Shown: positions 52,101 through 60,955 of the stretch, in pieces
Layout of the letters: every line of letters starts with the position of its first letter
How positions within the stretch are numbered: the stretch's first letter is position 1
Origin: JACJVV01 sp047602755
GTDB taxonomy: Archaea; Nanobdellota; Nanobdellia; Woesearchaeales; JACJVV01
Length of the DNA: 64,000 nucleotides
Reading direction: 5' to 3'
Assembly (NCBI GenBank): GCA_047602755.1
Contig: JBLKOM010000008.1
Location: 13,724 to 77,723 of the forward strand
The notes under the pieces: generated by a model
What the model saw: only the letters and a program-made list of their open reading frames with translations
Databases searched by the model: none
What the model was told of the DNA's origin: nothing
Position numbers and translations under genes: made by a program

Positions 52101-55100
52101 TTTACAATTTGTACAAGCAATATTTCCTCCTTCAAAACCAAAATCTTGACATGACAAAGAAAGCTGACCATCACATTCCTCACCGGGTTCAACAATTCCA
52201 TTACCACATACTGGCTCATCGGGTATACATTGTGATGTATCAAACTGACATATTAAATTATTACAACTTAATATTCCTCCTTTAAAACCTGGAAGATCTT
52301 CACAACCTTTCACTCTTCCAAAATCAGTTCCATCACAAGTTTCACCTGGATCAACAATATTATTACCACAAAACGGAAGAGGTTGACCTTCATCAATACA
52401 AATACCATCAACACATATTTGATTAGGTAAACAATCAGAAGCATCAGTACAACTTACGGTTATATCTCTACACTTATTATCAACACAAACTTGCCCAATG
52501 TCGCAATCATTATCAGTATTACAAGATGGAGATAAACAACCAGTTGTATCAAATTGACAAGTCACAGGATCACATGATAATGTTCCACCGAAAAAAGCAG
52601 AATTAATATCATTACAAGTTCTTATAGAACCCCAGTTTGAACCATCACACTGCTCATTTCCTGTTATTTGGCCATCACCACAAATAGATATATCTGACTC
52701 TCCTTCATTAATTGAAATAACTCTTGAATTAGTCATTACATTTCCTGCTACATCAATACATCTAATATAAATTGAAGTTTTAGTTGACAAAGTATTAGCA
52801 GCAACATAATGATTACGCTGAAATTGACTACTTAATTCATTTTCCATTTCATGATAACCAATAGTTGGTCCTCGCTCAGTGAAACGACATTTAGAATCTT
52901 CATCAGTCTCCATATAAAATTTAACTGGAATACTATTTGTTGAGATTTCTGTTGGTATTTTTGTAATAATAGGTGGTTTTAAATCACAAACCCAAGGCTG
53001 ATACCAATAGCCAACATTATTACTTGTTAGTTTTGATGCTCGTACTTGTGTATTATATTTAATTTCTTCACCATCAGCACATAATGGATTAGTTGTTTGA
53101 TATCTAAATAAGTTACCTGTTGAAGGTATTAAACTAGTAATATCCATATTAACACTACCATCCTCAGATACTACACGAACACTTTGAATATTAACATCCT
53201 CTGAAAATTGAATATCAATTAAAGGAGTACTATCATTAATTGGTTTATTTGGCAAAATAGCTGGGCGTATAGGAACACTTGCATCAATAGTAAAACTCCA
53301 TTGAAAATCAGCTGAATTCTGAGCAGAATCATATGCTTTTACATATACTGTATGTAATCCATTACCTTGAGTTGTATCATACGAAACTTTTGATTCAAAA
53401 TCTTTTATGTAAGTTATTTGTGGATTAACTGGTAATCCATTAAGAACAAATTCTGATTGGTTTATTCTAGAATAAATTCCATCAGCAATTATACTTATTT
53501 CTAAACTTTCTTCAGATATTATTTCACCATTACGTGGAAACTCATTCTTAAGTATAGGATCACTATTATCCCTTATCAAATTATAAACTTGTGTTTTAGT
53601 ACCAACACCAAATTTATTAATTGCTGCAGCATAAAAGAAATTATTTCCTTCGACAAGATTAAGATTATAATCAAACCAACCTGGTGGAGCTTTTTGATCA
53701 TATACATACATTATTGCTGATGTATCTAAATCTAAAGGAAGATCATCAAAAAAACTAACCATAATATTATTGCTTCCTTGCAATTCTATTACAGATTTAA
53801 TTTCATATAATGTATAATCTTTTCTTCTATTATTAACAAAATCAACAAAATAACCAGGTATGAAAACACCTGGCATATCAGTCATAATTATAGAATTTGT
53901 TGCAAGATCTACAGTAAATCCATTAGGAGGACTAACTCTTCTCATATTAATATCAGGCAATGATCTTGTACTAAATTTTTGTTCAAAATCAACATCATTT
54001 GTATAAAATAAACTACTTTTAGCAATTTGAACATTAACATCAGGAACCCATTGTAATGGATCTAATGAATCAAATGTACTTCCTATGACAGTATATGCAT
54101 TTTGTCGTAAAACTTCTAAAGTTGTTTCTGGAATATGTATCTTTGGTGCCGGATATAACAATGAAGATAATACAATATTAATTTCCTCTGAAGAAGTCAT
54201 ACGATTTCCTGCTTGATCAATACAACGCACATAAATTTTTGAATCTAATTTATCCAATTCATATATAGGAAGAATATGATCTTCTTGATATTGAATTATC
54301 CTTGAACGATAAGGAAGATTATCATATGCAACATCATAAAATCCAAATCGACATAAAGCTCGCTCATCTGTTTTCACATAACCATAAACTGGAAGTGTAT
54401 CAGAAACTATTGGATCATTTGTTTGTATAATCCTAGGCGGAGTTCTATCAAGAACAAAAGATTGTTTATATACTCCTAAATCACCATAGTCGTCTCCTAC
54501 TAATTTTTTAGCTGAAACAGTTATTTGATAATCTCCATCACTAGGTAATGCTTGATTCTCAGGTATTTTATATGTATAAACATTACCATTCTTAGAAAGC
54601 AAAGGCGTTAAATTTAAGATATAACCTTCCCCTTCAATAATAGCATCTTCGATTAATACATCTTCATGAAACTTAATTTCAACTAAAGGAGTTCTATCAT
54701 TAATCATTCCTGAAGGATTAATATCTGGTGAAGATGGAGCAGAAGGATCGATTGTAAAAACCCAATCATAACTAAGAGTATTTCCTGCCATATCACTAAC
54801 AATTAAACCTGCTAAATATGTACCGGGTGATACAGATGATTGATAAGAAATTTTTGCATAACCATTTTCATCATAGGTTAAAACAGATTGAACTAAACTT
54901 CCATTTTTTGTTGTTATAAAATTAGAAATATTTGAACCAGTTCCATCAACAAATGCATAAATAGGGACATCTAAACTACCAGTTACTGTACCATCTGCCG
55001 GACTAGTATTAATTAATTTTGGAGGTAATGTATCATAAACAATTGTAAATATTTGTGAATATTGCCCTTCATTTGCTCCATCAAATGCTCGAGCATAAAA

Positions 55101-58100
55101 ATGATTAGCACCTTCTTCTAATGTTACATTTACATTAAACCATCCATCAGGATTAGGATTACTCCATATATATATAGTATCTTCAAATTGTGAACCTGGT
55201 GTCATTGAACCAAATCCAATAAGCTCATTCTCAGAAACAATATCATATAAATCTTTAACACCATCTTTATTTGTAAAAGTTCGAGATAAAATCTTATACA
55301 AATCTCTATTTTGTATAGGTCTAGTTCTAAATTCATAATATCTACCTGCTAAAAATGCATTTTCATAATCATGCAAATTAATAGTATTATTATTTTTTAA
55401 TGTTATTTTATCACCAAATCTTCTTGGTTCCCAAATAGTAAAAAAATCATTTGCCTCTGTAACAGCTTGACCACCTAAAAACCAATTTGCATCTGTAAAA
55501 TCACCAAAAATCTGATTTCGCATTAACATTATATCTCCATCACGTAAACCAACATTATCATTTTTATATACCATTCCTTCAATAGTATAATTTGGAGTAG
55601 AAGAATAATGAATTAATGAAGTACTAATATCTGGCGTTAATATTTCTGGTTGCATAGGCCCAATAGTAGTTATTCTAAATTGTCTGATTGTTGTAATAAT
55701 ACTTCCGCCCAAACCATGCATATCTTCACCATATATAGAAAGTATTGCTTGTTGTTGTCTTAAATTTCTCAAATCTAAATCAGATGGACTAATAGTTAAC
55801 AAACCACGCATTTCAGTACCATTTGTATCTAATAACTCAATATACTTTGTTTTCCCACTAAAAGAATAATTAAGATAATGCAATTTTTTAATTGGTTCAG
55901 ATGCATAAATTTTTACTTCATATGTCCCATATTGAACTTCAGTAATATTATTTCCTTGACTATCAAATATTTTTATTTCAAAATAAGGTGCTAAAGTATC
56001 ATTGACATAAAATGGATGAGAATAAGTATCACTATTACCAAATGTATCTTGAAATAAATAAGTCATAGTATAATTACCTAAATCTAATAAATCCCAAAAC
56101 ACAGCATAATAATTATTTGCAGAAGAATTATAAATCATAGTTGCTGATATATTTGTAAAAGAAGAATCATTTGATGATATTACAGCCGTTGCGTTAACGT
56201 CAGTCCCAAATGAATTAGATCTATCTAAAAATTGATAATCATTTACATTTAATTCTGCTTTTAATCTATTTCCATATTCATGATGCCTTAAAATATTTTG
56301 ATCTTCAGTTAATAAAAAATAGTCAAGTTTAATTTCAACATCTGAAGCAACATCTCCACTAATAACGAACCTTTGTGAACGGTCAACAATATCCTCACCA
56401 TATATTCTTGCCCTATCTACCTTAGGAGGATATATATCATAATAAAAATTAACTGATGCAGTATTATAATTTCCTGATGCATCAATCGCAATAACAGTTA
56501 AAGTATTTAACCCAGCAAATAATGGATTTAAAACTGCAGTTCCAGAAAAAGTACCGGTACCTTCTTCACCTGCAACTAATAATGAATTAACATTCATCTG
56601 AAAACCACGTTCATTAACTATTTTTGCAGTCATAATAACAGGTCTTCGTTGATCAAACCACCTACCATTAAATAAAAATGAAGTTATACCAATTACATTA
56701 TTATTTCCAGGACTATCAATTTGCAAAACAGGAGGGTCAAGATCAATATTTATAGTCTGACAATGAGGCTGCTCTTTATTGCCACCCTTATCTTCAGACT
56801 GAACACAGAGATAATATTTACCTGATGTTTCAACAACTGGTCGAAATTGATAACTCTGATTAGAAATAGCAATAGAAGGTGAACAACTAATGGTTGATAT
56901 ACAATATTTAATTGATGAACAACCAAATTCTCTAGGTGGTCCTTGAATAGGATCAGTACAGTTTAACAATATTAAAGGATTAGTATAAAACCTATCAGGA
57001 TCTATTGAAAGAAAATCACCTGATCTTTCAACATATATTTTAGTATCTGGCGGTGTCATATCAATAGTAAATATAATTGATGTTCTTGCTGCAAGACTTT
57101 GTTTAGAATCATCATCATAGCAAATTATATCATACTCATATGTACCAGGTGTTACTAAATCTATTTCAGGATCTAAATAAAAGAAATCTGAACCTGTTGG
57201 TTCTAATATAGGATATTTTTTCTCACTTAATTGAAGAGGAGATTTTTGTGCATAATGGCAAGATAATTGCTTTTTAACAGAAATAACAGAAAAATTAACA
57301 ACACTTGCAGGTAATGTAACAAAATTAGGTTTTGGATCGCGTAATAATCTCATCCTATCAACTAAAATTTCAATATATACAGTATCATTGACATTACCAT
57401 ATATATCTTCACACTTTATGTGATAGATATAACTTCCATCAATTAAACCTGGAAAAGTTACAGTTCGAGTTGTATCAATTACTTCTTTACCAAGTTGAGA
57501 CATTGACATTGGACCACTTAATCGGTCTTCACAATTCAAAGCTGTTTCATGTGATGAGATTGTTAAAGTTAAATCAGATAAACTAGCACCTAATGTACTA
57601 TTAACTACAGTATAAGTAACATCTAACATAGGTGGTTTATTATCAATATAAATTGAAATATTTTTTATAGGCTCTGGATTACCATAAAGAGAAGCTGAAT
57701 AATACCATAATGTTTTTGTACCTTCAAAATTAACAATATCATAATCCACATTTGGAATAGATACTGAATTCCCATTAACCAAAGAATTTGGACAACAATA
57801 TTCACCTTCCTCTGAAAAACAATAATAAGTTTTAGCTGTACCATCATCCACTTGGAATGATAAAAGATTTTGTTTCATACTAATAAAATTTTGTGATGTA
57901 TATAAAGTGCTAGGAACACTCCTATCCTGATCACATGATACATCACCTGCATAATCTATACAATCATAGATACCATCATCATTTGCATCTTTAATGCATT
58001 GACTCCCTGTCCATTTACAAAAACCAATTCCGCATACATCATCACTTTTATGTATGATAGTCGAACTATCACATTGAATATTAGCTAATTGAGGGTAGCC

Positions 58101-60851
58101 TGCAAATGAATACTCCTGCCTACCAATACAAGCATATTCATTACCACTTAAATCAGCACAAGTTGTTGTAATTGAACAAGCCATACAAAGTGTTTCTTGT
58201 TCATCAGCAATACATTGACCAAGTAAATTACAAACATCTTGTGTACAATCTTGATTATAAAATACAGGATTATTTATGTTACACATTTCACAATATTTTG
58301 AATTTGAAGTATCTTCTGAATAGCATATTCCTCTTCCAATTTCAGGATACGTATCTTCCCATTGACATAATGTTCCATAATTTGCACCGTAACGACAATT
58401 ATCCCTTAGACATGCATCTTTTGATTGATAATCATAACAAAAACCCTCTGGTTGGCATCTTACACATTGATTAACATGCGTATAAGAACCTTGTCGTCTA
58501 TCAAAGATATTAGAATAAAAGAAATCTTCATAACAAAATTTATAGGAATTACCAGGGCCTACTTCACATTGTTCTCCCCCAAAATTTTCAAAATAAAATA
58601 ATCCAAAAAAATTACCAGATTGAGAATAATCACCAAAAAAAGGAGGTAAACCAATCTCTCTACATAACTCACTACCTGCGCAAGTAGTAAACCCTGGTGA
58701 TACTTCTACACATGAATCAGTACATGTTGATGCAGATGGAGAATCAGGAAAAGATAAAGCGTTATTATTATTACATATCAACCTATATTTAAACGGAGCA
58801 TTATCATTTTCGCCACAATTTTGTTTAATTTTTGTAGAAAAACACAAAGAACTACCACAAAACTGTTGGGTGTCATAAACACCTTCACACGCTGAATCAC
58901 CAGTAACTAATGTTTTAGTATCAGTAGCAATTTTATCGTATACTGAATAAGCAGTAACATTATAAGTATAACTTGTTTTCCAAGATGTTGAAGTATCAAT
59001 AAAAACATAAGTATTAGTAATATCTGATTTATCAACACGCATGAAAAGATGACTATCACTATGTCCATTTTTATATATGTTATAATGATTAATTGCAGAT
59101 ATATCTGAAGCAGTAATAGTAATTCGTACATACGGTTCTCCTTTTACATGGGACAATGTTAAACCAAAGTCAGTATCCAAACCTTGAATTGGTTGCATCA
59201 ATATATTAAAATTAATAACTCCTCCTGAAGTTACTACAATTGTTCCTGAATAATCTCTAAAACCTGCACGCTGAGCAGTAATAGCATATGTTCCTGGAGC
59301 AACATTTTGAAACTCAAAATTAGTTGTAGAACTACTATTCGATCTTGTTTGATATATACTTGATAATTCTAACCTAACATCATCTAAAGGACCAGTTGAT
59401 GAATATACATAACCTCGAACATTTCCAGGAGGAGCACACACATTAGATTGAAGTTTTCGATCACCATCAACTACACAACAATATAATGATGAATCAGTAA
59501 CAGAACCAATATAATCTCCACATTTACAATAATTCCCACCAGAACCTAAAACATCTGTATAACTAATATCAGGATTACCCACAACTTCACCATATATACA
59601 TTCAGGCAATGGAGTAGGTTCAATATTACAACAAATTCCTCCATCAGGAATATTTTGATTGTAATCTGAAACACAATCAAGATTATTAGCAGCTATTCTT
59701 TGACCATTTACATTATCACATTGATAACCTACATCTGCACAAAAATAACCTAATTCTTCACATTTAGGAGGACAACTACAATCAGGTTGACATCTTCCAG
59801 GACATGCTGAATCAAAAGGAGGATCACAATCTTCTTCAGGATCAAGAACACCATTACCACATAAATCTTGAGCACTTCCTGGAGTGATAGTAAAATCAAT
59901 TCCATCATATCTTAAGCCTGTTTCAACATCTAAATTTTGAGATGAAGAAATAAAACCTGCCTTTTTAGCATCAATAACATAATTGCCACTTGGCACCTGT
60001 GCTTTAATCTCATAATACCCTTGAACATCAGTATAAGTACTAAAAGAATTATCAAATGAAACTATTGCAGATGCAATACCTAAATTAAATTGATTAACAA
60101 CCCTGCCTCGGATTACTACAAAAGAATTTGGATCAGAAGTCAATCTAATAGTATCTGCCTCAACCAAACTATCTCTAACTACAATTGCTGAAACTGGATC
60201 AACTTGTGTATATCCAATAAAATAAGCTTTAAGTGAATAATAATTAGGATAACTAACTGGGATATTAACAAAATTATATCTACCAGCAGCAGTAGTTACA
60301 GCAATATAAGGCCCAGCATAAACCTGAACATTTGCTAAAGGTTGATTATTTGTATCAGTAACTAAACCTGTTAATGAACCAAAAGCACCACCTGGTTCCA
60401 TATCAGCACAAGGTCCAGGATAATAAACTCCTCCTCTATCACTACAAAAAGATTCACCATCATATGCAGAACTTTCAAATGGCTGACCGTCAACAACACA
60501 ACAAGTTAATTGACATGCAGGAACTGAATTACATTGTTCAAAAGGAAAAAAATCACCACCAAAACAATCAGATTTTTCTTTAAAACTACAATCTAAAGGA
60601 CAACATCCTCTAAAAGAACATTCTGTCTGCTCACAAGAAACACCAGCAATATAACCACCAACACTACAGCCAGCATCAATTGCCTTATTTAAAGTATCGA
60701 ATTCAATACAATATGCTGAAATATCTTCAGCCTCTGTACAACATCCTATAGGTACGTCTTGTGCAAACGAAATTTGTAAATTTATAAAGAAAACTACAAA
60801 TAGAGAAAATACTAATACTAACTGTTTTTCATCCATCACCTTCTTCAACAT
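49152..60851 (-). CDS. Giant secreted Cys-rich multidomain surface protein, 3,899 residues
   Basis: Signal peptide VLVFSLFVVFFINLQISFAQ (about 11-31). Domains in order: CC-type Cys-rich segments (32-145); two carboxypeptidase-regulatory-like domains (GSLTGLVTDTNNQPLANVQV, VVIRGRVVNQFNLGIASAIV; 155-325); first CGNG...C repeat (329); further Cys-rich part; third regulatory-like domain (GNVRGYVYSS, 474-555); fibronectin-III-like (564-650); Cys-rich zone (655-1020); Ig-like repeats opening with xPPxVD (1020-1730); a tandem duplicated module (1730-2230 and 2232-2716); seven CGDG...GEECD repeats (2720-3090); Ig-like repeats to the end. No C-terminal anchor or sorting signal is visible; the last residues are EPPEVERVVIE. 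GGTGTTTT precedes the ATG. Confidence 0.92.
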   Translation of the reverse strand: MLKKVMDEKQLVLVFSLFVVFFINLQISFAQDVPIGCCTEAEDISAYCIEFDTLNKAIDAGCSVGGYIAGVSCEQTECSFRGCCPLDCSFKEKSDCFGGDFFPFEQCNSVPACQLTCCVVDGQPFESSAYDGESFCSDRGGVYYPGPCADMEPGGAFGSLTGLVTDTNNQPLANVQVYAGPYIAVTTAAGRYNFVNIPVSYPNYYSLKAYFIGYTQVDPVSAIVVRDSLVEADTIRLTSDPNSFVVIRGRVVNQFNLGIASAIVSFDNSFSTYTDVQGYYEIKAQVPSGNYVIDAKKAGFISSSQNLDVETGLRYDGIDFTITPGSAQDLCGNGVLDPEEDCDPPFDSACPGRCQPDCSCPPKCEELGYFCADVGYQCDNVNGQRIAANNLDCVSDYNQNIPDGGICCNIEPTPLPECIYGEVVGNPDISYTDVLGSGGNYCKCGDYIGSVTDSSLYCCVVDGDRKLQSNVCAPPGNVRGYVYSSTGPLDDVRLELSSIYQTRSNSSSTTNFEFQNVAPGTYAITAQRAGFRDYSGTIVVTSGGVINFNILMQPIQGLDTDFGLTLSHVKGEPYVRITITASDISAINHYNIYKNGHSDSHLFMRVDKSDITNTYVFIDTSTSWKTSYTYNVTAYSVYDKIATDTKTLVTGDSACEGVYDTQQFCGSSLCFSTKIKQNCGENDNAPFKYRLICNNNNALSFPDSPSASTCTDSCVEVSPGFTTCAGSELCREIGLPPFFGDYSQSGNFFGLFYFENFGGEQCEVGPGNSYKFCYEDFFYSNIFDRRQGSYTHVNQCVRCQPEGFCYDYQSKDACLRDNCRYGANYGTLCQWEDTYPEIGRGICYSEDTSNSKYCEMCNINNPVFYNQDCTQDVCNLLGQCIADEQETLCMACSITTTCADLSGNEYACIGRQEYSFAGYPQLANIQCDSSTIIHKSDDVCGIGFCKWTGSQCIKDANDDGIYDCIDYAGDVSCDQDRSVPSTLYTSQNFISMKQNLLSFQVDDGTAKTYYCFSEEGEYCCPNSLVNGNSVSIPNVDYDIVNFEGTKTLWYYSASLYGNPEPIKNISIYIDNKPPMLDVTYTVVNSTLGASLSDLTLTISSHETALNCEDRLSGPMSMSQLGKEVIDTTRTVTFPGLIDGSYIYHIKCEDIYGNVNDTVYIEILVDRMRLLRDPKPNFVTLPASVVNFSVISVKKQLSCHYAQKSPLQLSEKKYPILEPTGSDFFYLDPEIDLVTPGTYEYDIICYDDDSKQSLAARTSIIFTIDMTPPDTKIYVERSGDFLSIDPDRFYTNPLILLNCTDPIQGPPREFGCSSIKYCISTISCSPSIAISNQSYQFRPVVETSGKYYLCVQSEDKGGNKEQPHCQTINIDLDPPVLQIDSPGNNNVIGITSFLFNGRWFDQRRPVIMTAKIVNERGFQMNVNSLLVAGEEGTGTFSGTAVLNPLFAGLNTLTVIAIDASGNYNTASVNFYYDIYPPKVDRARIYGEDIVDRSQRFVISGDVASDVEIKLDYFLLTEDQNILRHHEYGNRLKAELNVNDYQFLDRSNSFGTDVNATAVISSNDSSFTNISATMIYNSSANNYYAVFWDLLDLGNYTMTYLFQDTFGNSDTYSHPFYVNDTLAPYFEIKIFDSQGNNITEVQYGTYEVKIYASEPIKKLHYLNYSFSGKTKYIELLDTNGTEMRGLLTISPSDLDLRNLRQQQAILSIYGEDMHGLGGSIITTIRQFRITTIGPMQPEILTPDISTSLIHYSSTPNYTIEGMVYKNDNVGLRDGDIMLMRNQIFGDFTDANWFLGGQAVTEANDFFTIWEPRRFGDKITLKNNNTINLHDYENAFLAGRYYEFRTRPIQNRDLYKILSRTFTNKDGVKDLYDIVSENELIGFGSMTPGSQFEDTIYIWSNPNPDGWFNVNVTLEEGANHFYARAFDGANEGQYSQIFTIVYDTLPPKLINTSPADGTVTGSLDVPIYAFVDGTGSNISNFITTKNGSLVQSVLTYDENGYAKISYQSSVSPGTYLAGLIVSDMAGNTLSYDWVFTIDPSAPSSPDINPSGMINDRTPLVEIKFHEDVLIEDAIIEGEGYILNLTPLLSKNGNVYTYKIPENQALPSDGDYQITVSAKKLVGDDYGDLGVYKQSFVLDRTPPRIIQTNDPIVSDTLPVYGYVKTDERALCRFGFYDVAYDNLPYRSRIIQYQEDHILPIYELDKLDSKIYVRCIDQAGNRMTSSEEINIVLSSLLYPAPKIHIPETTLEVLRQNAYTVIGSTFDSLDPLQWVPDVNVQIAKSSLFYTNDVDFEQKFSTRSLPDINMRRVSPPNGFTVDLATNSIIMTDMPGVFIPGYFVDFVNNRRKDYTLYEIKSVIELQGSNNIMVSFFDDLPLDLDTSAIMYVYDQKAPPGWFDYNLNLVEGNNFFYAAAINKFGVGTKTQVYNLIRDNSDPILKNEFPRNGEIISEESLEISIIADGIYSRINQSEFVLNGLPVNPQITYIKDFESKVSYDTTQGNGLHTVYVKAYDSAQNSADFQWSFTIDASVPIRPAILPNKPINDSTPLIDIQFSEDVNIQSVRVVSEDGSVNMDITSLIPSTGNLFRYQTTNPLCADGEEIKYNTQVRASKLTSNNVGYWYQPWVCDLKPPIITKIPTEISTNSIPVKFYMETDEDSKCRFTERGPTIGYHEMENELSSQFQRNHYVAANTLSTKTSIYIRCIDVAGNVMTNSRVISINEGESDISICGDGQITGNEQCDGSNWGSIRTCNDINSAFFGGTLSCDPVTCQFDTTGCLSPSCNTDNDCDIGQVCVDNKCRDITVSCTDASDCLPNQICVDGICIDEGQPLPFCGNNIVDPGETCDGTDFGRVKGCEDLPGFKGGILSCNNLICQFDTSQCIPDEPVCGNGIVEPGEECDGQLSLSCQDFGFEGGNIACTNCKIDTSGCEGEIGVCGDGILNKGEQCDPPTMSMIYCTEFSDSFIGGQLSCDNCRYSTELCIPRVECGDGIISSGEECDGGIGEASCNLFDRFRGGILTCGDDCYYDTSLCIKRAPACNDGILDAGEQCEPSLPITVSCSQFGDFKYGEITCNSECRYDLSGCSKDPIVLPGCGNGRIDEILGEQCEQDIIVRSCRDLGFNIDGMPGCYPPGSANECQYDTSPCGGNICSGSETKECNLLNPVYVDGLATCQNNFFNMDKCWSLNRPIISLESDFVVNVDRIDIKGTVSNTRKLELFVNGALVDSWINIDDNPKQYPFSFNNVFLSRSTPSSDGKNDIRLIAYGVFPTINTTFDRSIINDQEGPLITIIEPKNLRSKTEYPKIVISTSKPSECVITYQSVNNQVVQTFATNNDVLHDVVLNSPLLKDQDNEIFIDCIDFIGNQIRHKYLLYVDTIKPIILDVTLFEIDKIRSADTAADKKYVIYDYLDSQIIARVDSNAICKYGINNYNYNNMILYDSSISLYSSRWTSSSNVISELDSFKIITICEDEAGWLSEPYEMEVIVDLFAGIEIVSLVPEWVNRPQPNLNITTNRIANCTMEYDGVKHQMIRNVINSQYNYNLNVQVFNNLELNENIIYNFKVVCVASGISPSEKMISVKADYTIPFIDITYPNNNDVFNVDKIVVQLRTEPLSTVSIYINDNLVIEDTYTTTGTASFDVFLDKGKNVISASAIDKAGNTNMSSIDIYYDGENTRPVIRGLYPEKNALLQSINNRTLVAYVETSFGAGLNLDKSDIILKNQFGSIITGTKGFVRGDPITGIGNFTFTISNALPDGDYTWEIHVVDEFNNEGQSDQGSFTISREVPSIILESPVYSYSGIVPTSQIRTNISSFDIEGFIETLSPIIEAEYDLRKLVNSEFVSIRKANLSFYPDGTRFKNTVLLESLIEGQLDRYELIISVRNSANYEAKLPLIVVYDLEPPEVERVVIE
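51540..52690 (-). repeat. Array of seven CGDG...GEECD cysteine repeats in the giant gene
   Basis: Successive repeats: CGDGQITGNEQCD, CGNNIVDPGETCDG, CGNGIVEPGEECDG, CGDGILNKGEQCD, CGDGIISSGEECDGG, CNDGILDAGEQCE and CGNGRIDEILGEQCE. Each is followed by a segment of the type LSCxxCxYDTSxC. A lone eighth copy (CGNGVLDPEEDCD) lies near residue 329. They resemble DUF4215/myxococcal Cys-rich repeats. Confidence 0.85.
52690..55662 (-). repeat. Tandem duplication of a module of about 490 residues inside the giant gene
   Basis: Copy 1 (about 55662-54160) and copy 2 (about 54158-52690) share the same order of landmarks: PxxWFNVNVTLEEGANHFYA versus PGWFDYNLNLVEGNNFFYAA; FTIDPSAPSSPDINPSGMIN versus FTIDASVPIRPAILPNKPIN; DRTPLVEIKF versus DSTPLIDIQF; KTDERALCRF versus ETDEDSKCRF; IYVRCIDQAGNRMTSS versus IYIRCIDVAGNVMTNS. 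Divergence is strong, so the duplication is old. Confidence 0.85.
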
Positions 60852-60882
60852 AAAACACCAATTATTGAAAATAAAAGATTAA

Positions 60883-60894
60883 TTTAATTAAATA
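60883..60894 (-). promoter_or_regulatory. TATA-like element before the giant gene
   Basis: Minus strand TATTTAATTAAA, about 37 nt before the ATG at 60851. The short leader carries GGTG. The 104-nt gap it sits in holds no gene. Confidence 0.4.
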
Positions 60895-60955
60895 TCTTTT
60901 AATAACTTACAAGTTTGTTAGTTTAAATAATTTTCGGTCAAATATATTCGGAAAA

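Noticed and set aside
51540..52690. Regular repeats as a CRISPR array or DNA satellite
   Set aside because: Periodicity is at protein level (Cys repeats) within one long frame; the nucleotide units vary in length and sequence.
49152..60851. Giant gene as a polyketide or nonribosomal peptide synthetase
   Set aside because: Signal peptide, dense cysteines and beta-sandwich repeats; no carrier, condensation or ketosynthase motifs.
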